Assembly: GCA_945897365.1 (NCBI GenBank)
Contig: CAMDFD010000004.1
Span: forward strand, 124,001 to 188,000
Length of the DNA: 64,000 bases
Direction: 5' to 3'
DNA from: Bordetella parapertussis
Lineage (GTDB): Bacteria > Pseudomonadota > Gammaproteobacteria > Burkholderiales > Burkholderiaceae_B
Position numbers and translations under genes: made by a program. Below, piece after piece: positions 8,659-17,561 of the stretch; within the stretch, counting starts at the first letter, position 1, and every line of letters begins with the position of its first letter. The notes beneath the pieces are model-generated. The model saw only the letters and a program-made list of their open reading frames with translations. It was not told where the DNA came from and made no database searches.

Positions 8659-9504
8659 ATGCTTAAGGTTACCCAGAAAAATCAATCCATAACATCCGGA
8701 GACACTCAAACCATGCCCAACACCTTTCTGCCCCAGATGACGCAACTCAGCTGCAGCCTTGTCGGTCACGTCGCCGTGCTGAGCCTCAACAACGCTCCCG
8801 TCAATGCTCTATCCAAGACACTCAGCGACGAACTCACCGCGGCGCTCGACATCATCTCCGAGACTGCCGAAGTGCGTTCAGTCGTCTTGACGGGCGAAGG
8901 CAAAATATTTTGCGCAGGTGCCGACCTCAAAGGCCGTGCTTCCGTCATCAAGGGACCAGGTGACCTCCCCGCGCACTCACGTCGCACGAGAGAATGTTTT
9001 CATGCGATCCGAGAGTGCACCAAGCCCGTCATCGTGGCCCTCAACGGCCCCGCCCTCGGCGCGGGACTCGCCATTGCAGCCTCAGCCGATCTGATCATCA
9101 CCTCAGAGAAAGGCAGTCTGGCACTCCCTGAGATCGATGTCGGCCTACTCGGTGGAGGCAGCCATGCGGCACGCCTGTTCCCCCACACCATGTTGCGTAA
9201 AATGATGTTCACGGGCTACCGCGTCCCAGCCGACGAGCTTTACCGCTTGGGCGTCGTGCTTCAAGTCACGACCCCTGAGGGACTGATGCCTGCCGCCTTG
9301 GAGCTTGCGCAAACGATTGCGAACAAGAGCCCACTGTCAATCGGTCTAGCCAAGCAGACCCTCAATGCAATCGAAGACATGAGCCTACGTGATGGTTATC
9401 GCTACGAACAAGACATGACTGCGGCGATTGCCAAAACCGAGGATGCAAAAGAAGCGCAGAGAGCCTTTTTAGAAAAACGGTCGGCGGTTTTTGTGGGGCG
9501 CTGA
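8659..9504 (+). CDS. Enoyl-CoA hydratase/isomerase family protein
   Basis: 281 aa crotonase-fold protein. Oxyanion-hole segments VVLTGEGKIFCAGADLKGR and NGPALGAGLAIAASADLI are present, and LPEIDVGLLGGG carries one catalytic Glu. Two starts are possible: ATG 8659 (AAAGGAG at 8642-8648) and ATG 8713 (GGAGA at 8698-8702), the latter giving 263 aa, closer to the family norm. Probable role: beta-oxidation-type hydration; the substrate is unknown. It stands alone between rfbD and the polysaccharide ligase. Confidence 0.85.
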   Translation: MLKVTQKNQSITSGDTQTMPNTFLPQMTQLSCSLVGHVAVLSLNNAPVNALSKTLSDELTAALDIISETAEVRSVVLTGEGKIFCAGADLKGRASVIKGPGDLPAHSRRTRECFHAIRECTKPVIVALNGPALGAGLAIAASADLIITSEKGSLALPEIDVGLLGGGSHAARLFPHTMLRKMMFTGYRVPADELYRLGVVLQVTTPEGLMPAALELAQTIANKSPLSIGLAKQTLNAIEDMSLRDGYRYEQDMTAAIAKTEDAKEAQRAFLEKRSAVFVGR

Positions 9505-9588
9505 TTAGACATCGCAAATAAAAAGCGACAGGTCTATGCTAAACTTTAACTAAGTTAATCTTGTCTTTTGCGGTCGCTCAATCACTCC

Positions 9589-10860
9589 ATGTTCACAACC
9601 CGCGCACAGCAGCTCGGCTGGTATCTGTGGCTACTTTTGGTGGTCCTTTCGCCCGCCTCAGCCAAAGTTGCTGGAGCCGCTTGGATCATTGCTTTCGTCT
9701 GGGGCTTTTGGCTTGCCCACGCGCAGCCCAAACTTCCTGCGGACACCTTGGGTGCTCAGGCACTTTATCGTGCGACTGATTTCATCCTCTGGTTTTTTGT
9801 ATTGGCCTTTGTTTTGCGTACGATTGGTCAAGCTTATTGGTGGGACAACTGGCAATACCGTCATTTCGACGCCCGCATGCTGTTTACCGCGATCGCCATG
9901 CACATCGTTGTCAGGCGCGTCACGTTCACAACCAAAAGGCGCAATGAGCTTGTGCTTGCTCTAGCGTTGGCAAGCATCACCGCCCTTTATGTGGTCTTTG
10001 AATACATACGCATAAACACTTCTCCGACCACCATCATTCCCTGGGCCTATGGGATGGTGCTGTTTTCTATTGTGCTGGCATCAGCGCGCCTGATTCCCGA
10101 GTCAACACAAACCAAAGCCACAACCACCATCCATTGGCTGAGCTCTGCAGCTGCGGCGTTTTTTCTGATTGCTGTCTTTTTATCAGGCGTCAGGGGGGCT
10201 TATTTCGCAGCGCTGTGGGTAGCCTGCATCGTTATTTTTAGCTTGAAACATACGTTGTCACTGCGTCTCTTCAAAAACAAATACCTATGGATGTCATCTA
10301 TTGTCGTTGCCTTAAGCCTCGGCATATTGATCAAAAGCGTACCGCAGGTCTACGAGATCCCCCAGGCCCGCATCTCGATCGCCGTAGCAGAGATCAAGGG
10401 ATTTCAAGATGACAAACGCGACTCCTCGGTTGGCATACGTCTTCATTTTGTTGAAAAAGGGATCGAGGCCTATTTGCAAAAACCCTGGCTGGGCTACGGT
10501 ATCGAGCAGCGCACTGAGCTCGTCAATCAGTGGGCTGTCGACGTTGACCCATTATTCACAGACATGACGCATACGCACAATGAGTACCTCAATGCCGTAT
10601 TGGATTACGGAGTACTGGGTGGAGCCGCCTTGCTCTCGTACCTACTAGGTTTGATGCTAGCAGTCTTTACGTTGTGGCGTGTCAATGTTCCACTCACTGT
10701 GACGCTTGCCAGTTTCTGCTTTGCCACATTCTCAACGTTTTTAACCAATGCCAACACCTTGCACAATTACACAAGCGTCACGCTTGGCTTGGCTTTGCTG
10801 TACTCCGTTTTCTTTTTTGCGAGATCCACGCCCTCGTGCACCTCTGCCTCACACCGCTAG
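9589..10860 (+). CDS. O-antigen ligase (WaaL)/Wzy-family membrane protein
   Basis: 423 aa from ATG 9589; an in-frame TTG at 9568 is possible but unnecessary. Polytopic, about 10-12 membrane segments, with a large periplasmic loop rich in charged residues before the motif HTHNEYLNAVLDYGVLGG, which is characteristic of the Wzy_C/O-antigen ligase domain. WaaL joins undecaprenyl-linked O-chain to the lipid A core in the periplasm. WaaL and Wzy cannot be separated by sequence inspection, but the neighbourhood (ABC exporter, core genes) favours a ligase. Its end overlaps the convergent TauE/SafE gene by 12 bp. Confidence 0.78.
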   Translation: MFTTRAQQLGWYLWLLLVVLSPASAKVAGAAWIIAFVWGFWLAHAQPKLPADTLGAQALYRATDFILWFFVLAFVLRTIGQAYWWDNWQYRHFDARMLFTAIAMHIVVRRVTFTTKRRNELVLALALASITALYVVFEYIRINTSPTTIIPWAYGMVLFSIVLASARLIPESTQTKATTTIHWLSSAAAAFFLIAVFLSGVRGAYFAALWVACIVIFSLKHTLSLRLFKNKYLWMSSIVVALSLGILIKSVPQVYEIPQARISIAVAEIKGFQDDKRDSSVGIRLHFVEKGIEAYLQKPWLGYGIEQRTELVNQWAVDVDPLFTDMTHTHNEYLNAVLDYGVLGGAALLSYLLGLMLAVFTLWRVNVPLTVTLASFCFATFSTFLTNANTLHNYTSVTLGLALLYSVFFFARSTPSCTSASHR

Positions 10861-11613
10861 CGTCGCTACACCCACTACCAACAAAAACCAAAGCGACAGC
10901 CGACGGATCAAATGCGCGCTACCTTTTAAGGCTTTGTGAAACAAATACGTCCCCAGTAATGTTGAGACGATATAAACCGGGATAAACGAGACCGTATACA
11001 CAATCTGGGAAACATTCACCAAGTTTTTAAAGATAAAGAGCGTGATCGTCGCGATCTGGGCAATCGTAAAAAACATCATAAAAAATGCACGGATCACCTG
11101 TGGGCTGAGAGACTTGTCACTCAGCAAATACACCACCAAGGGCGGCCCGCCGACCCCGGCAAGCGAAGTCAATGCACCCGAACTCACCCCCACGATCCAA
11201 GCCTGAAGGCGACCGCGCGGTCCGTTGTAGGTCCAGCCGATCAACATGATTGCAGCCAAAATCGCTACAGAGCAACCAATCACGCGACGAATCATCATTG
11301 GGTTGAGCACCTCGATTAACCAGACCCCAAGCGGCACACCGATCAGCGAGGGTATGACCATGGCCCAAATCAGGGGCCAAGGCGTCATCTTCCATGTCTC
11401 AGGAAGAGACTGGACTGAGGTCACAAAATTCAGCAGCAACACCACCACGACCAAATCGGCTGGTGACATAAAGAAACTGAAAAAAGGCGCAAGTACCAAC
11501 CCTCCGCCAAACCCCGTAAATGAGCGAATCGTTCCGGCCAATAAGACCGTCACGCACATCAACAAAAATACAGAAATAGAGGGGAACAGTTGGTGCCACA
11601 GATCAAGAAGCAT
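10849..11613 (-). CDS. TauE/SafE-family sulfite/anion exporter-type permease
   Basis: 254 aa, about 7-8 membrane helices. The duplicated family pattern is visible: GFGGGLVLAPFFSFFMSPADLVVVVLLLNF in the N half and SGALTSLAGVGGPPLVVYLL in the C half. Members move sulfite, sulfonates or other organic anions; the substrate cannot be told here. It is embedded in the polysaccharide region without obvious functional link, diverging from wzm. Confidence 0.88.
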   Translation of the reverse strand: MLLDLWHQLFPSISVFLLMCVTVLLAGTIRSFTGFGGGLVLAPFFSFFMSPADLVVVVLLLNFVTSVQSLPETWKMTPWPLIWAMVIPSLIGVPLGVWLIEVLNPMMIRRVIGCSVAILAAIMLIGWTYNGPRGRLQAWIVGVSSGALTSLAGVGGPPLVVYLLSDKSLSPQVIRAFFMMFFTIAQIATITLFIFKNLVNVSQIVYTVSFIPVYIVSTLLGTYLFHKALKGSAHLIRRLSLWFLLVVGVATLAV

Positions 11614-11653
11614 TAGAACTCTTTAGATGCGCACTAAACGTATTATATTTAGA

Positions 11654-11699
11654 AGCCATGCCCTCAGACATGGCTACGACACTCTCACACAAAGTGAGA
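11654..11699 (+). promoter_or_regulatory. Two adjacent inverted repeats in the wzm leader
   Basis: AGCCATG (11654-11660) pairs with CATGGCT (11669-11675) around an 8-nt loop, and TCTCAC (11683-11688) pairs with GTGAGA (11694-11699) around a 5-nt loop. Both lie just upstream of the exporter gene in the divergent tauE/wzm gap. They could be leader hairpins or operators; there is no T tract that would make either a clear terminator. Confidence 0.35.
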
Positions 11700-11713
11700 A
11701 TGTGAAATAATGC

Positions 11714-12535
11714 ATGATATTAAACAAACGACCAAATATGAGCAGTCAAATAAACATTGCCGTCCAAGACGTGTTGCTCGCCACACGCCAAGCAGATCTT
11801 GCAGGCACATTAGGTTGGCAGGACGTCAAACAGCGCTATCGTCGTTCCAAGCTCGGACCATTTTGGCTCACCATCAGCATGGGAGTCATGATTGGAGCGT
11901 TGGGATTGGTATTTGGTGGGATTTTTAACTCCCCAATGCATGAATTTTTACCATTTTTGGCGATCGGCCTTGTCCTGTGGACATTCGTTTCGACCGTTAT
12001 CAACGAAGGATGTACTGCTTTTATCGCTGCTGAACCGATGATAAAACAGCTGCCGCTTCCCTTGTTTTTGCATGTCATGAGAGTGATATGGCGCAACATC
12101 CTAATCCTTGCCCACAACTTAGTGATTATTCCCCTATTGTTTTTGGTCTTTTTAAAACCCCTTGAAATAGTTTCGCTGCTCTCTATCCCTGGATTTTTCT
12201 TAAGCCTCTTGAATTTAACTTGGGCTGCTCTACTCATTGGCATACTGTGTGCTCGATATCGGGATCTCACCCAAATCGTCAATAGCGCACTTCAAATCGC
12301 GTTTTATGTCACTCCCATTATCTGGATGCCAGCCATGCTCGCAGACCGACATGGTTATCTTTACCTTGATATTAATCCGCTGTATCACATGATTGAAGTC
12401 ATCCGTGCTCCGTTGCTGGGTAGCGCACCCTCGATGACGAGCTGGCTAGTATCGATTGGCTTGGTCATTGTTGGTTGGATCGTGACTCTTTCCGTTTATG
12501 GAAAATACAGAAAACGAATTAGTTATTGGCTATAA
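11714..12535 (+). CDS. wzm: Polysaccharide ABC exporter permease (Wzm)
   Basis: 273 aa; an alternative ATG at 11738 (MSSQIN) gives 265 aa. ABC-2-type membrane protein: cytoplasmic N-terminus with the WQDVKQRYRRSKLGPFWLTIS motif typical of O-chain and teichoic-acid exporters, then six predicted membrane helices. With the ATPase encoded next it moves lipid-linked polysaccharide across the inner membrane. The two genes are nearly contiguous (17 bp). Confidence 0.9.
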   Translation: MILNKRPNMSSQINIAVQDVLLATRQADLAGTLGWQDVKQRYRRSKLGPFWLTISMGVMIGALGLVFGGIFNSPMHEFLPFLAIGLVLWTFVSTVINEGCTAFIAAEPMIKQLPLPLFLHVMRVIWRNILILAHNLVIIPLLFLVFLKPLEIVSLLSIPGFFLSLLNLTWAALLIGILCARYRDLTQIVNSALQIAFYVTPIIWMPAMLADRHGYLYLDINPLYHMIEVIRAPLLGSAPSMTSWLVSIGLVIVGWIVTLSVYGKYRKRISYWL

Positions 12536-12552
12536 ATAATGGGCAACCAAGT

Positions 12553-13299
12553 ATGGCATTGATTGACTTTCAAGATGTGTGTGTTGACTTTCCCATTTAT
12601 AACTCGACGGGCAGGTCGCTAAAAAAACGTCTGATGAGTGTCGCGACAGGTGGACAGCTCTCTGCAGATGCCCTCGGGATTGTCATTATCCGTGCACTTG
12701 ACCATTTATCTTTCAAGATAAATGATGGTGAAAGAGTTGCACTGCTTGGACATAATGGTGCGGGCAAGTCCACATTGCTAAGGGTGATGAGCAGCGTATA
12801 TTCACCCACCGTCGGTTCTGCTCACATTCAGGGCAAGCTTGGTTCACTGATTGATATTTCGCTTGGTATCGACCACGAAATCTCGGGCCTTGAAAATATC
12901 TACATCCGAGGTAGACTCCTTGGCCTAAGCGCTGCCGAAATCAAGAAAAAAACGCCTGAAATCGTCGAATTTTCTGAACTAGGCGACTTTATTGAAATGC
13001 CTGTCAGAACGTATTCGACAGGTATGCATATGCGCCTTGCCTTTAGCATTTCCACGACACTGCGCCCAGAGATTCTACTCATGGACGAATGGCTCTCGGT
13101 CGGTGATGAGGGGTTCAAACATAAAGCTGAAGCTCGCATGAAAGAAGTGATTCAGTCTAGTAGCATCCTTGTGGTTGCCACTCATTCTCGTGAACTTGCA
13201 ATGAACACCTGCAACCGAGCCATATGGTTAGAGCATGGCAAAGTTAAAATGGATGGAACTTCTCAAGAAGTGTGTCATGAGTATTTCGAACTGCGTTGA
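12553..13299 (+). CDS. wzt: Polysaccharide ABC exporter ATP-binding protein (Wzt), short form
   Basis: 248 aa from ATG 12553; a TTG at 12526 inside wzm would extend it but lacks support. Motifs: Walker A GHNGAGKST, signature YSTGMHMRLAFSI, Walker B ILLMDEWLSVGDE. The protein stops soon after the nucleotide-binding domain, so it has no C-terminal carbohydrate-binding domain such as the one in E. coli O9a or Pseudomonas A-band Wzt. In short-Wzt systems chain length is controlled by export itself rather than by a recognised terminal cap. Confidence 0.9.
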   Translation: MALIDFQDVCVDFPIYNSTGRSLKKRLMSVATGGQLSADALGIVIIRALDHLSFKINDGERVALLGHNGAGKSTLLRVMSSVYSPTVGSAHIQGKLGSLIDISLGIDHEISGLENIYIRGRLLGLSAAEIKKKTPEIVEFSELGDFIEMPVRTYSTGMHMRLAFSISTTLRPEILLMDEWLSVGDEGFKHKAEARMKEVIQSSSILVVATHSRELAMNTCNRAIWLEHGKVKMDGTSQEVCHEYFELR

Positions 13300-13349
13300 G
13301 ACGCATTTGAAATGATTTTGTACTCAACACAACAGGTTTTCATTCGCGC

Positions 13350-13388
13350 GTGGACTTTAAGCTTGAGACCACCATCTTTTATTTTTTT
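13350..13388 (+). terminator. Possible rho-independent terminator after wzt
   Basis: GTGG (13350-13353) pairs with CCAC (13369-13372), with a few more imperfect pairs inside, followed by a T-rich run at 13377-13388. The stem is short and imperfect; the T tract also encodes the end of the convergent glycosyltransferase gene. Confidence 0.33.
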
Positions 13389-14488
13389 CGTTCAATCTCC
13401 AAGCGTTCAATTTTGAATTCAATCGCTTGATATATAAATAGCCTAACTTCAAGATTAGCGGCAGGCTCTTTTATATGAAAACTCCCCCCTATCGCAACTA
13501 AGCCATCATCAAGATCCTCTGATTCCTCTTCAATAAAATCAATTAAATTTTTACCAAAATTTTTACATGCATCGATACTAAAGGGGCCTTGTTGTTTCAA
13601 TAATGTTAAATCATGTTGTGAAACAATAAATCTTGCGCGGTAGGGACCCGCAGTTAAATTAACATATGGCCCATAAATTGCTATTCCTGAAGGAAACTTA
13701 CCTTCGTCATTTTTTTTAGCAGTATGTCCACGAAAAATTAGTTCTTGAAAAGTCCAGGTTTTTTTATTTAAGTTGTGACTGTAAATTTCTCGATCATTGT
13801 AATAATCGTTGTAGTTATCCGTTAAGTTTGCCCCCAACGAACTTAATCCTGGTCCAGCTTTTACTGAGAATGCCACCACATCACCTGGTGCGTTTAAAAA
13901 AGCATACGCATGGCCTGATGAACGGTTTATTTTTATAACCTCACCAGATGCGATTTCGAATAAAGGCGTTGTTTGAGGCAGCATCGCTCCAAAAAGATTT
14001 GGCCCTGTCGGACACAATGCATTCGTACCGTAATAATCATTATTAACATGTTCGACTATTTTTTTTATGCAAGATTCAAACACCTGCATTTGTGGCAGCG
14101 TGACAATCAGCGAATTGCTGGCAATCCACGGCGCCCTACTGAACCCATCCCGATAGACAAATATTTTTGCATTTTTATCGAAAGCCAAAGCAGATGAATG
14201 AAAGTAGAGCGAAAGATCAGCGTAAATTCCACCCAACTCATATAGCAAACAATAACGCAGCAGGTCCGCTTTGTAAGCTAAGGGTCTCAAAGAATCGAAG
14301 GCAGACAAAATATCAGTATCAAAGTTGAGTTTGATAAATTGTCTACCAAGGTCCAGATTATAAAGTTGATGTCCTAACTCAGGATGACAGTCTTTAAATG
14401 AATCAATATTTCTAACTATTTTGCTAGGTAAACACGTAACCTTATCACTCAGGTCACGTGTTAAATAAATAGAGTGCAATTGATGCAT
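13379..14488 (-). CDS. Glycosyltransferase of the DXD sugar-binding (OCH1/Gly_transf_sug-like) type
   Basis: 369 aa. The recognisable core is LLRYCLLYELGGIYADLSLYF, the GGxYxD motif of Gly_transf_sug/capsular synthesis enzymes; here the usual DxD reads DLS, a variant that also occurs in capsule-type members. The rest, including a C-terminal 100 residues, is not recognised. The gene is markedly AT-rich compared with both neighbours and starts 8 bp after the echA stop, which suggests insertion of a foreign gene behind an existing operon. Likely role: adding a sugar during polysaccharide assembly, donor unknown. Confidence 0.7.
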   Translation of the reverse strand: MHQLHSIYLTRDLSDKVTCLPSKIVRNIDSFKDCHPELGHQLYNLDLGRQFIKLNFDTDILSAFDSLRPLAYKADLLRYCLLYELGGIYADLSLYFHSSALAFDKNAKIFVYRDGFSRAPWIASNSLIVTLPQMQVFESCIKKIVEHVNNDYYGTNALCPTGPNLFGAMLPQTTPLFEIASGEVIKINRSSGHAYAFLNAPGDVVAFSVKAGPGLSSLGANLTDNYNDYYNDREIYSHNLNKKTWTFQELIFRGHTAKKNDEGKFPSGIAIYGPYVNLTAGPYRARFIVSQHDLTLLKQQGPFSIDACKNFGKNLIDFIEEESEDLDDGLVAIGGSFHIKEPAANLEVRLFIYQAIEFKIERLEIERKK

Positions 14489-14496
14489 TTTTTTTA

Positions 14497-15312
14497 TTAC
14501 TTACCTCGAAACATCGGTGCACGCTTCTCTGCAAAGGCACGCTTGCCTTCCTGATAGTCGTCGCTCGCGAAACACGCCAAGACCATCTGCTTGATGCCCT
14601 CGACGTCCACGTGTGGAGGTACTTTCTGAAACTCGCGGATCGCTTTTTTACCTGCGCGCAGCGTAATCGGAGCATTTGCGACAACTTTAGCCAGATAGTC
14701 ATCGACTGCCTTGTCCAACTCAGCGACGGGAACCAGGTGCTGAATCAGCCCTTTGGCCTTGGCTTCTTGTGCAGTAAAGCGCGATGCCGACAACATAATG
14801 TCCAGCGCCTCGGGGGCACCGATGGTGCTGACCAGGTTGCGGATAGCGGTCAGGCGATAGCCCAAACCCAGACGTCCAGCGGGAATGCCAAAGCTACTCG
14901 CGTCAGAAGCAATCCGGATATCGCAACACAAAGACAAGTTCAAACCGCCACCGATGCAATAACCGTCGATACGGCCAATCACAGGCTTGGTGCAGTTATA
15001 GATTGAGCCCTGGGCTTCTTCGCCGACGCGCTCGTACTCAGCGACAGCATCCGCTGCGGTGCGCAGTTTTTCAAACTGGGAGATATTGGCGCCACTGACA
15101 AACGACTTGCCACCTGCTCCGGTCAGCACGACTGCGCGGATCTCTTCATCTGTTTCAAACATCTTGATAATGCCGGGCAAGGCTGCCCACATGTCGTAAG
15201 ACATCGCATTGTGTTTGGCGGGATCATTAAACGTGATCCAGCCCACAGCCCCTCTTTTCTCGATGATCAAGTTGTCTGTGATTTCGCCCTGCAACAATCT
15301 GGTAGTCGTCAT
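14497..15312 (-). CDS. Enoyl-CoA hydratase/isomerase family protein
   Basis: 271 aa from ATG 15312 (GGAGA about 9 nt upstream); a TTG at 15318 would overlap the gntR stop. Crotonase fold: VVLTGAGGKSFVSGANISQFE and DGYCIGGGLNLSLCCDIRIA form the oxyanion hole. Third gene of the caiB-gntR-echA operon, so it likely hydrates or isomerises an acyl-CoA made by the CoA-transferase. The exact substrate is unknown. Confidence 0.87.
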   Translation of the reverse strand: MTTTRLLQGEITDNLIIEKRGAVGWITFNDPAKHNAMSYDMWAALPGIIKMFETDEEIRAVVLTGAGGKSFVSGANISQFEKLRTAADAVAEYERVGEEAQGSIYNCTKPVIGRIDGYCIGGGLNLSLCCDIRIASDASSFGIPAGRLGLGYRLTAIRNLVSTIGAPEALDIMLSASRFTAQEAKAKGLIQHLVPVAELDKAVDDYLAKVVANAPITLRAGKKAIREFQKVPPHVDVEGIKQMVLACFASDDYQEGKRAFAEKRAPMFRGK

Positions 15313-15314
15313 TT

Positions 15315-16184
15315 TCAAAGGTCTCCAAGTAAAGTTCGATAACGTGCCATAGCGGTTTCTAAATGGGTGCGCATTGCGAGGCGAGCGCCTGCTGAGTCAC
15401 GCCGTGCGATCGCATCGACAATGTTCTCATGCTCACACTCTATTTCTTCTACGCGGGTCGTGCCAATCGTTCTAAATCTAAAGGTGCGAACAGCATGATG
15501 GATCACATGACTCAAATGACCCATGATGCGAACAAAGTAAGGATTGTTGGCGCAATGCGCGACCGCCAGATGAAAATCCACCGACGTGTGTGCGGCCGCC
15601 TCCCAATCATCCGCATGTTGTTCCAGACGCTTGAGCGACTGGCGAAGTGATTCGAGTTGAGCGGCCGTGCGGTGGGTCGCCGCCAGCGCGGCCGCCCCCG
15701 ATTCGATCTCAATCCGCAACTGATGCACATGAATGAGCTGTGACAAATCCAGCAAATCATCGTGCGACACCTCAAACGGACGAAGTGCGATATCCGCACA
15801 GACAAAAGTGCCCACCCCATGACGCGTCTCAACCAAACCTGTCAGCTTGAGTCGCGCAATGGCTTCACGCACCACATTGCGACTGACGCCAAACTGCGCA
15901 CCAAGCTCTTGCTCCGTCGGCAGACGCTGACCGGGTGCGAGGCTTTCATTCAGGATGCGCGCGCGCAACTGTTGAGCAATTTCATCCGGGAGATTTTCTG
16001 GGCGGCCGAGACTATCGAACGCCGAAACCGTTGAGGCAGGCTTGGCCTGGCCAAACGCGCTGAGCGAACCAAAGGCGCTGCCCGCTAGACCCGTCACCGC
16101 AGTTTTACCCGTCGCGCCACGACGCCCCGACGTGGCCTCCCGTCTGGACGTGTAGACCGTTGTGGTGATTCCTGGCTTATCCAA
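15315..16184 (-). CDS. GntR-family (FadR subfamily) transcriptional regulator
   Basis: About 289 aa if TTG 16184 is the start (GAAGG about 11 nt upstream, 1 bp after the caiB stop). A GTG at 16196 is possible; a longer frame reaching GTG 16271 would overlap caiB by 86 bp and is less likely. A 70-residue basic, Ser/Ala/Gly-rich N-terminal extension precedes the winged helix (ENLPDEIAQQLRARIL ... VSRNVVREAIARLKL) and a C-terminal FCD ligand-binding domain. Lies between the CoA-transferase and the hydratase, so it probably controls this operon in response to an acyl-CoA or acid. Confidence 0.85.
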   Translation of the reverse strand: MDKPGITTTVYTSRREATSGRRGATGKTAVTGLAGSAFGSLSAFGQAKPASTVSAFDSLGRPENLPDEIAQQLRARILNESLAPGQRLPTEQELGAQFGVSRNVVREAIARLKLTGLVETRHGVGTFVCADIALRPFEVSHDDLLDLSQLIHVHQLRIEIESGAAALAATHRTAAQLESLRQSLKRLEQHADDWEAAAHTSVDFHLAVAHCANNPYFVRIMGHLSHVIHHAVRTFRFRTIGTTRVEEIECEHENIVDAIARRDSAGARLAMRTHLETAMARYRTLLGDL

Positions 16185-16185
16185 C

Positions 16186-17379
16186 TTAGATCGCACCTTC
16201 ACGGGCGAGCTCTTCGATGTGAGCCGCGCTAATGCCAAACTCGGCAAACACTTCTTTGTTGTGCTCGCCACGATCTGGGGCGGCCACGAACACCTCGCGC
16301 TTGGACCGGCTCATGATGACGGGCTGACCCACTACGCTGATTTCTCCAAGCTTAGGATGCTGGAGCTTTTTAGCCATACCGAGGTGCATGACCTGCGGAT
16401 CTTCCATCGTTTGCTGAACGTTCTTGATCGGACCGCAAGGCACGCCTTCCTTGTTCAGCAAAGCAATCCAAAATTCCGTACTTTCCTGTTTCGTCCGCAC
16501 GTTGATGGCGGCATTGAGCTCAGGTCGATTCTTGGCGCGCAGCTGGAGTGTCTTGAACCGTGGATCGTCGATCAGCTCTGGCAGGCCCAGCACAGTGGCC
16601 AGCCTGACGTACATTTCCGTACCCATGGCTGCGATGTTGATATAGCCATCTGAGGTCGCGTACACACCTGTCGGCGAGCTGGTAGGGTGGTCGTTGCCGC
16701 TCTGACCGGGGATTTCCTTGTTCATCAGCCAACGCATGATCTGAAAATCCATCATCCAGACCTGCGCCTGCAAGAGCGAGGACTGCACCCACTGGCCCTC
16801 GCCTGACTCCTCGCGCTCAAGTAAGGCGACCAAGGTCCCGATTGCGCAAAACAAACCCGAGGTCAGATCCGCCACCGGAATGCCCGCGCGCATCGGTCCG
16901 CGACCAGGTTCCCCCGTCACTGACATAATGCCGCCAATGCCCTGGGCGATCTGATCTAAACCTGGACGATCCTTGTAAGGACCATCTTGCCCAAAACCAG
17001 AGACGCTAGCGAGAATGATGCGTGGATTGACTTTGCGCAATGATTCGTAATCAATCCCAAGCTTGAATTTCACGTTGGGGCGATAATTTTCAATCACCAC
17101 ATCCGCCTGCTTGACCATCTCCATGAACAAAGCCTTGCCCTTGGGGTGCTTTAAGTTGATGGTGATGCTGCGCTTGTTGCGGTGCGTGTTTTGATAGTCT
17201 GCAAACTGTGCCGAACCGCCCGGCTTGTCGTCCGGCATATCGCCCGGTTCTTCGATTTTGATGACATTGGCCCCCCAGTCTCCTAGTTGGCGGACCGCCG
17301 CAGGGCCTGAGCGAACGCGCGTCAGGTCGAGTACGGTGAAACGGCTGAGCGGTAAACGGCCTGGGGGCAAAGAGGTCAT
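16186..17379 (-). CDS. CaiB/BaiF-family (class III) CoA-transferase
   Basis: 397 aa. The N-terminal VLDLTRVRSGPAAVRQLGDWGANVIKIEEP block and the NLKHPKGKALF segment are typical, and an Asp (ADLTSGLF) occupies the catalytic position of family III enzymes. It moves CoA between carboxylic acids by a non-ping-pong mechanism. First gene of the caiB-gntR-echA operon; a palindrome candidate for the regulator lies about 60 bp upstream. Confidence 0.9.
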   Translation of the reverse strand: MTSLPPGRLPLSRFTVLDLTRVRSGPAAVRQLGDWGANVIKIEEPGDMPDDKPGGSAQFADYQNTHRNKRSITINLKHPKGKALFMEMVKQADVVIENYRPNVKFKLGIDYESLRKVNPRIILASVSGFGQDGPYKDRPGLDQIAQGIGGIMSVTGEPGRGPMRAGIPVADLTSGLFCAIGTLVALLEREESGEGQWVQSSLLQAQVWMMDFQIMRWLMNKEIPGQSGNDHPTSSPTGVYATSDGYINIAAMGTEMYVRLATVLGLPELIDDPRFKTLQLRAKNRPELNAAINVRTKQESTEFWIALLNKEGVPCGPIKNVQQTMEDPQVMHLGMAKKLQHPKLGEISVVGQPVIMSRSKREVFVAAPDRGEHNKEVFAEFGISAAHIEELAREGAI

Positions 17380-17436
17380 GCTGGTCTCCGGGGCAATCTG
17401 TGTTGCGATTTTCGATACGTTTTAGGATGTTGGACA

Positions 17437-17456
17437 TCTTACAATATCTTGTGAGA
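17437..17456. promoter_or_regulatory. Candidate operator upstream of the caiB-gntR-echA operon
   Basis: TCTTACAA-TATC-TTGTGAGA, an imperfect 20-bp palindrome with 7 of 8 arm positions matching, sits 58 bp upstream of the CoA-transferase start. Its form (ACAA/TTGT core) fits GntR/FadR-type operators. The link to the regulator encoded in the operon is inference. Confidence 0.42.
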
Positions 17457-17561
17457 CATTGAGCACGCTCAGGTTAATTTAAGCTCCAAATACAGTGGAG
17501 CCTGCTTTAAAAGTATGATCTAGTTGTTCATCTTTATCTTTTTATTATTTGCGAATTAAAA

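Noticed and set aside
16185..16271. N-terminal extension of the GntR regulator into caiB
   Set aside because: It would overlap caiB by 86 bp from a GTG start with no ribosome site; a start near 16184-16196 fits the gene junction better.
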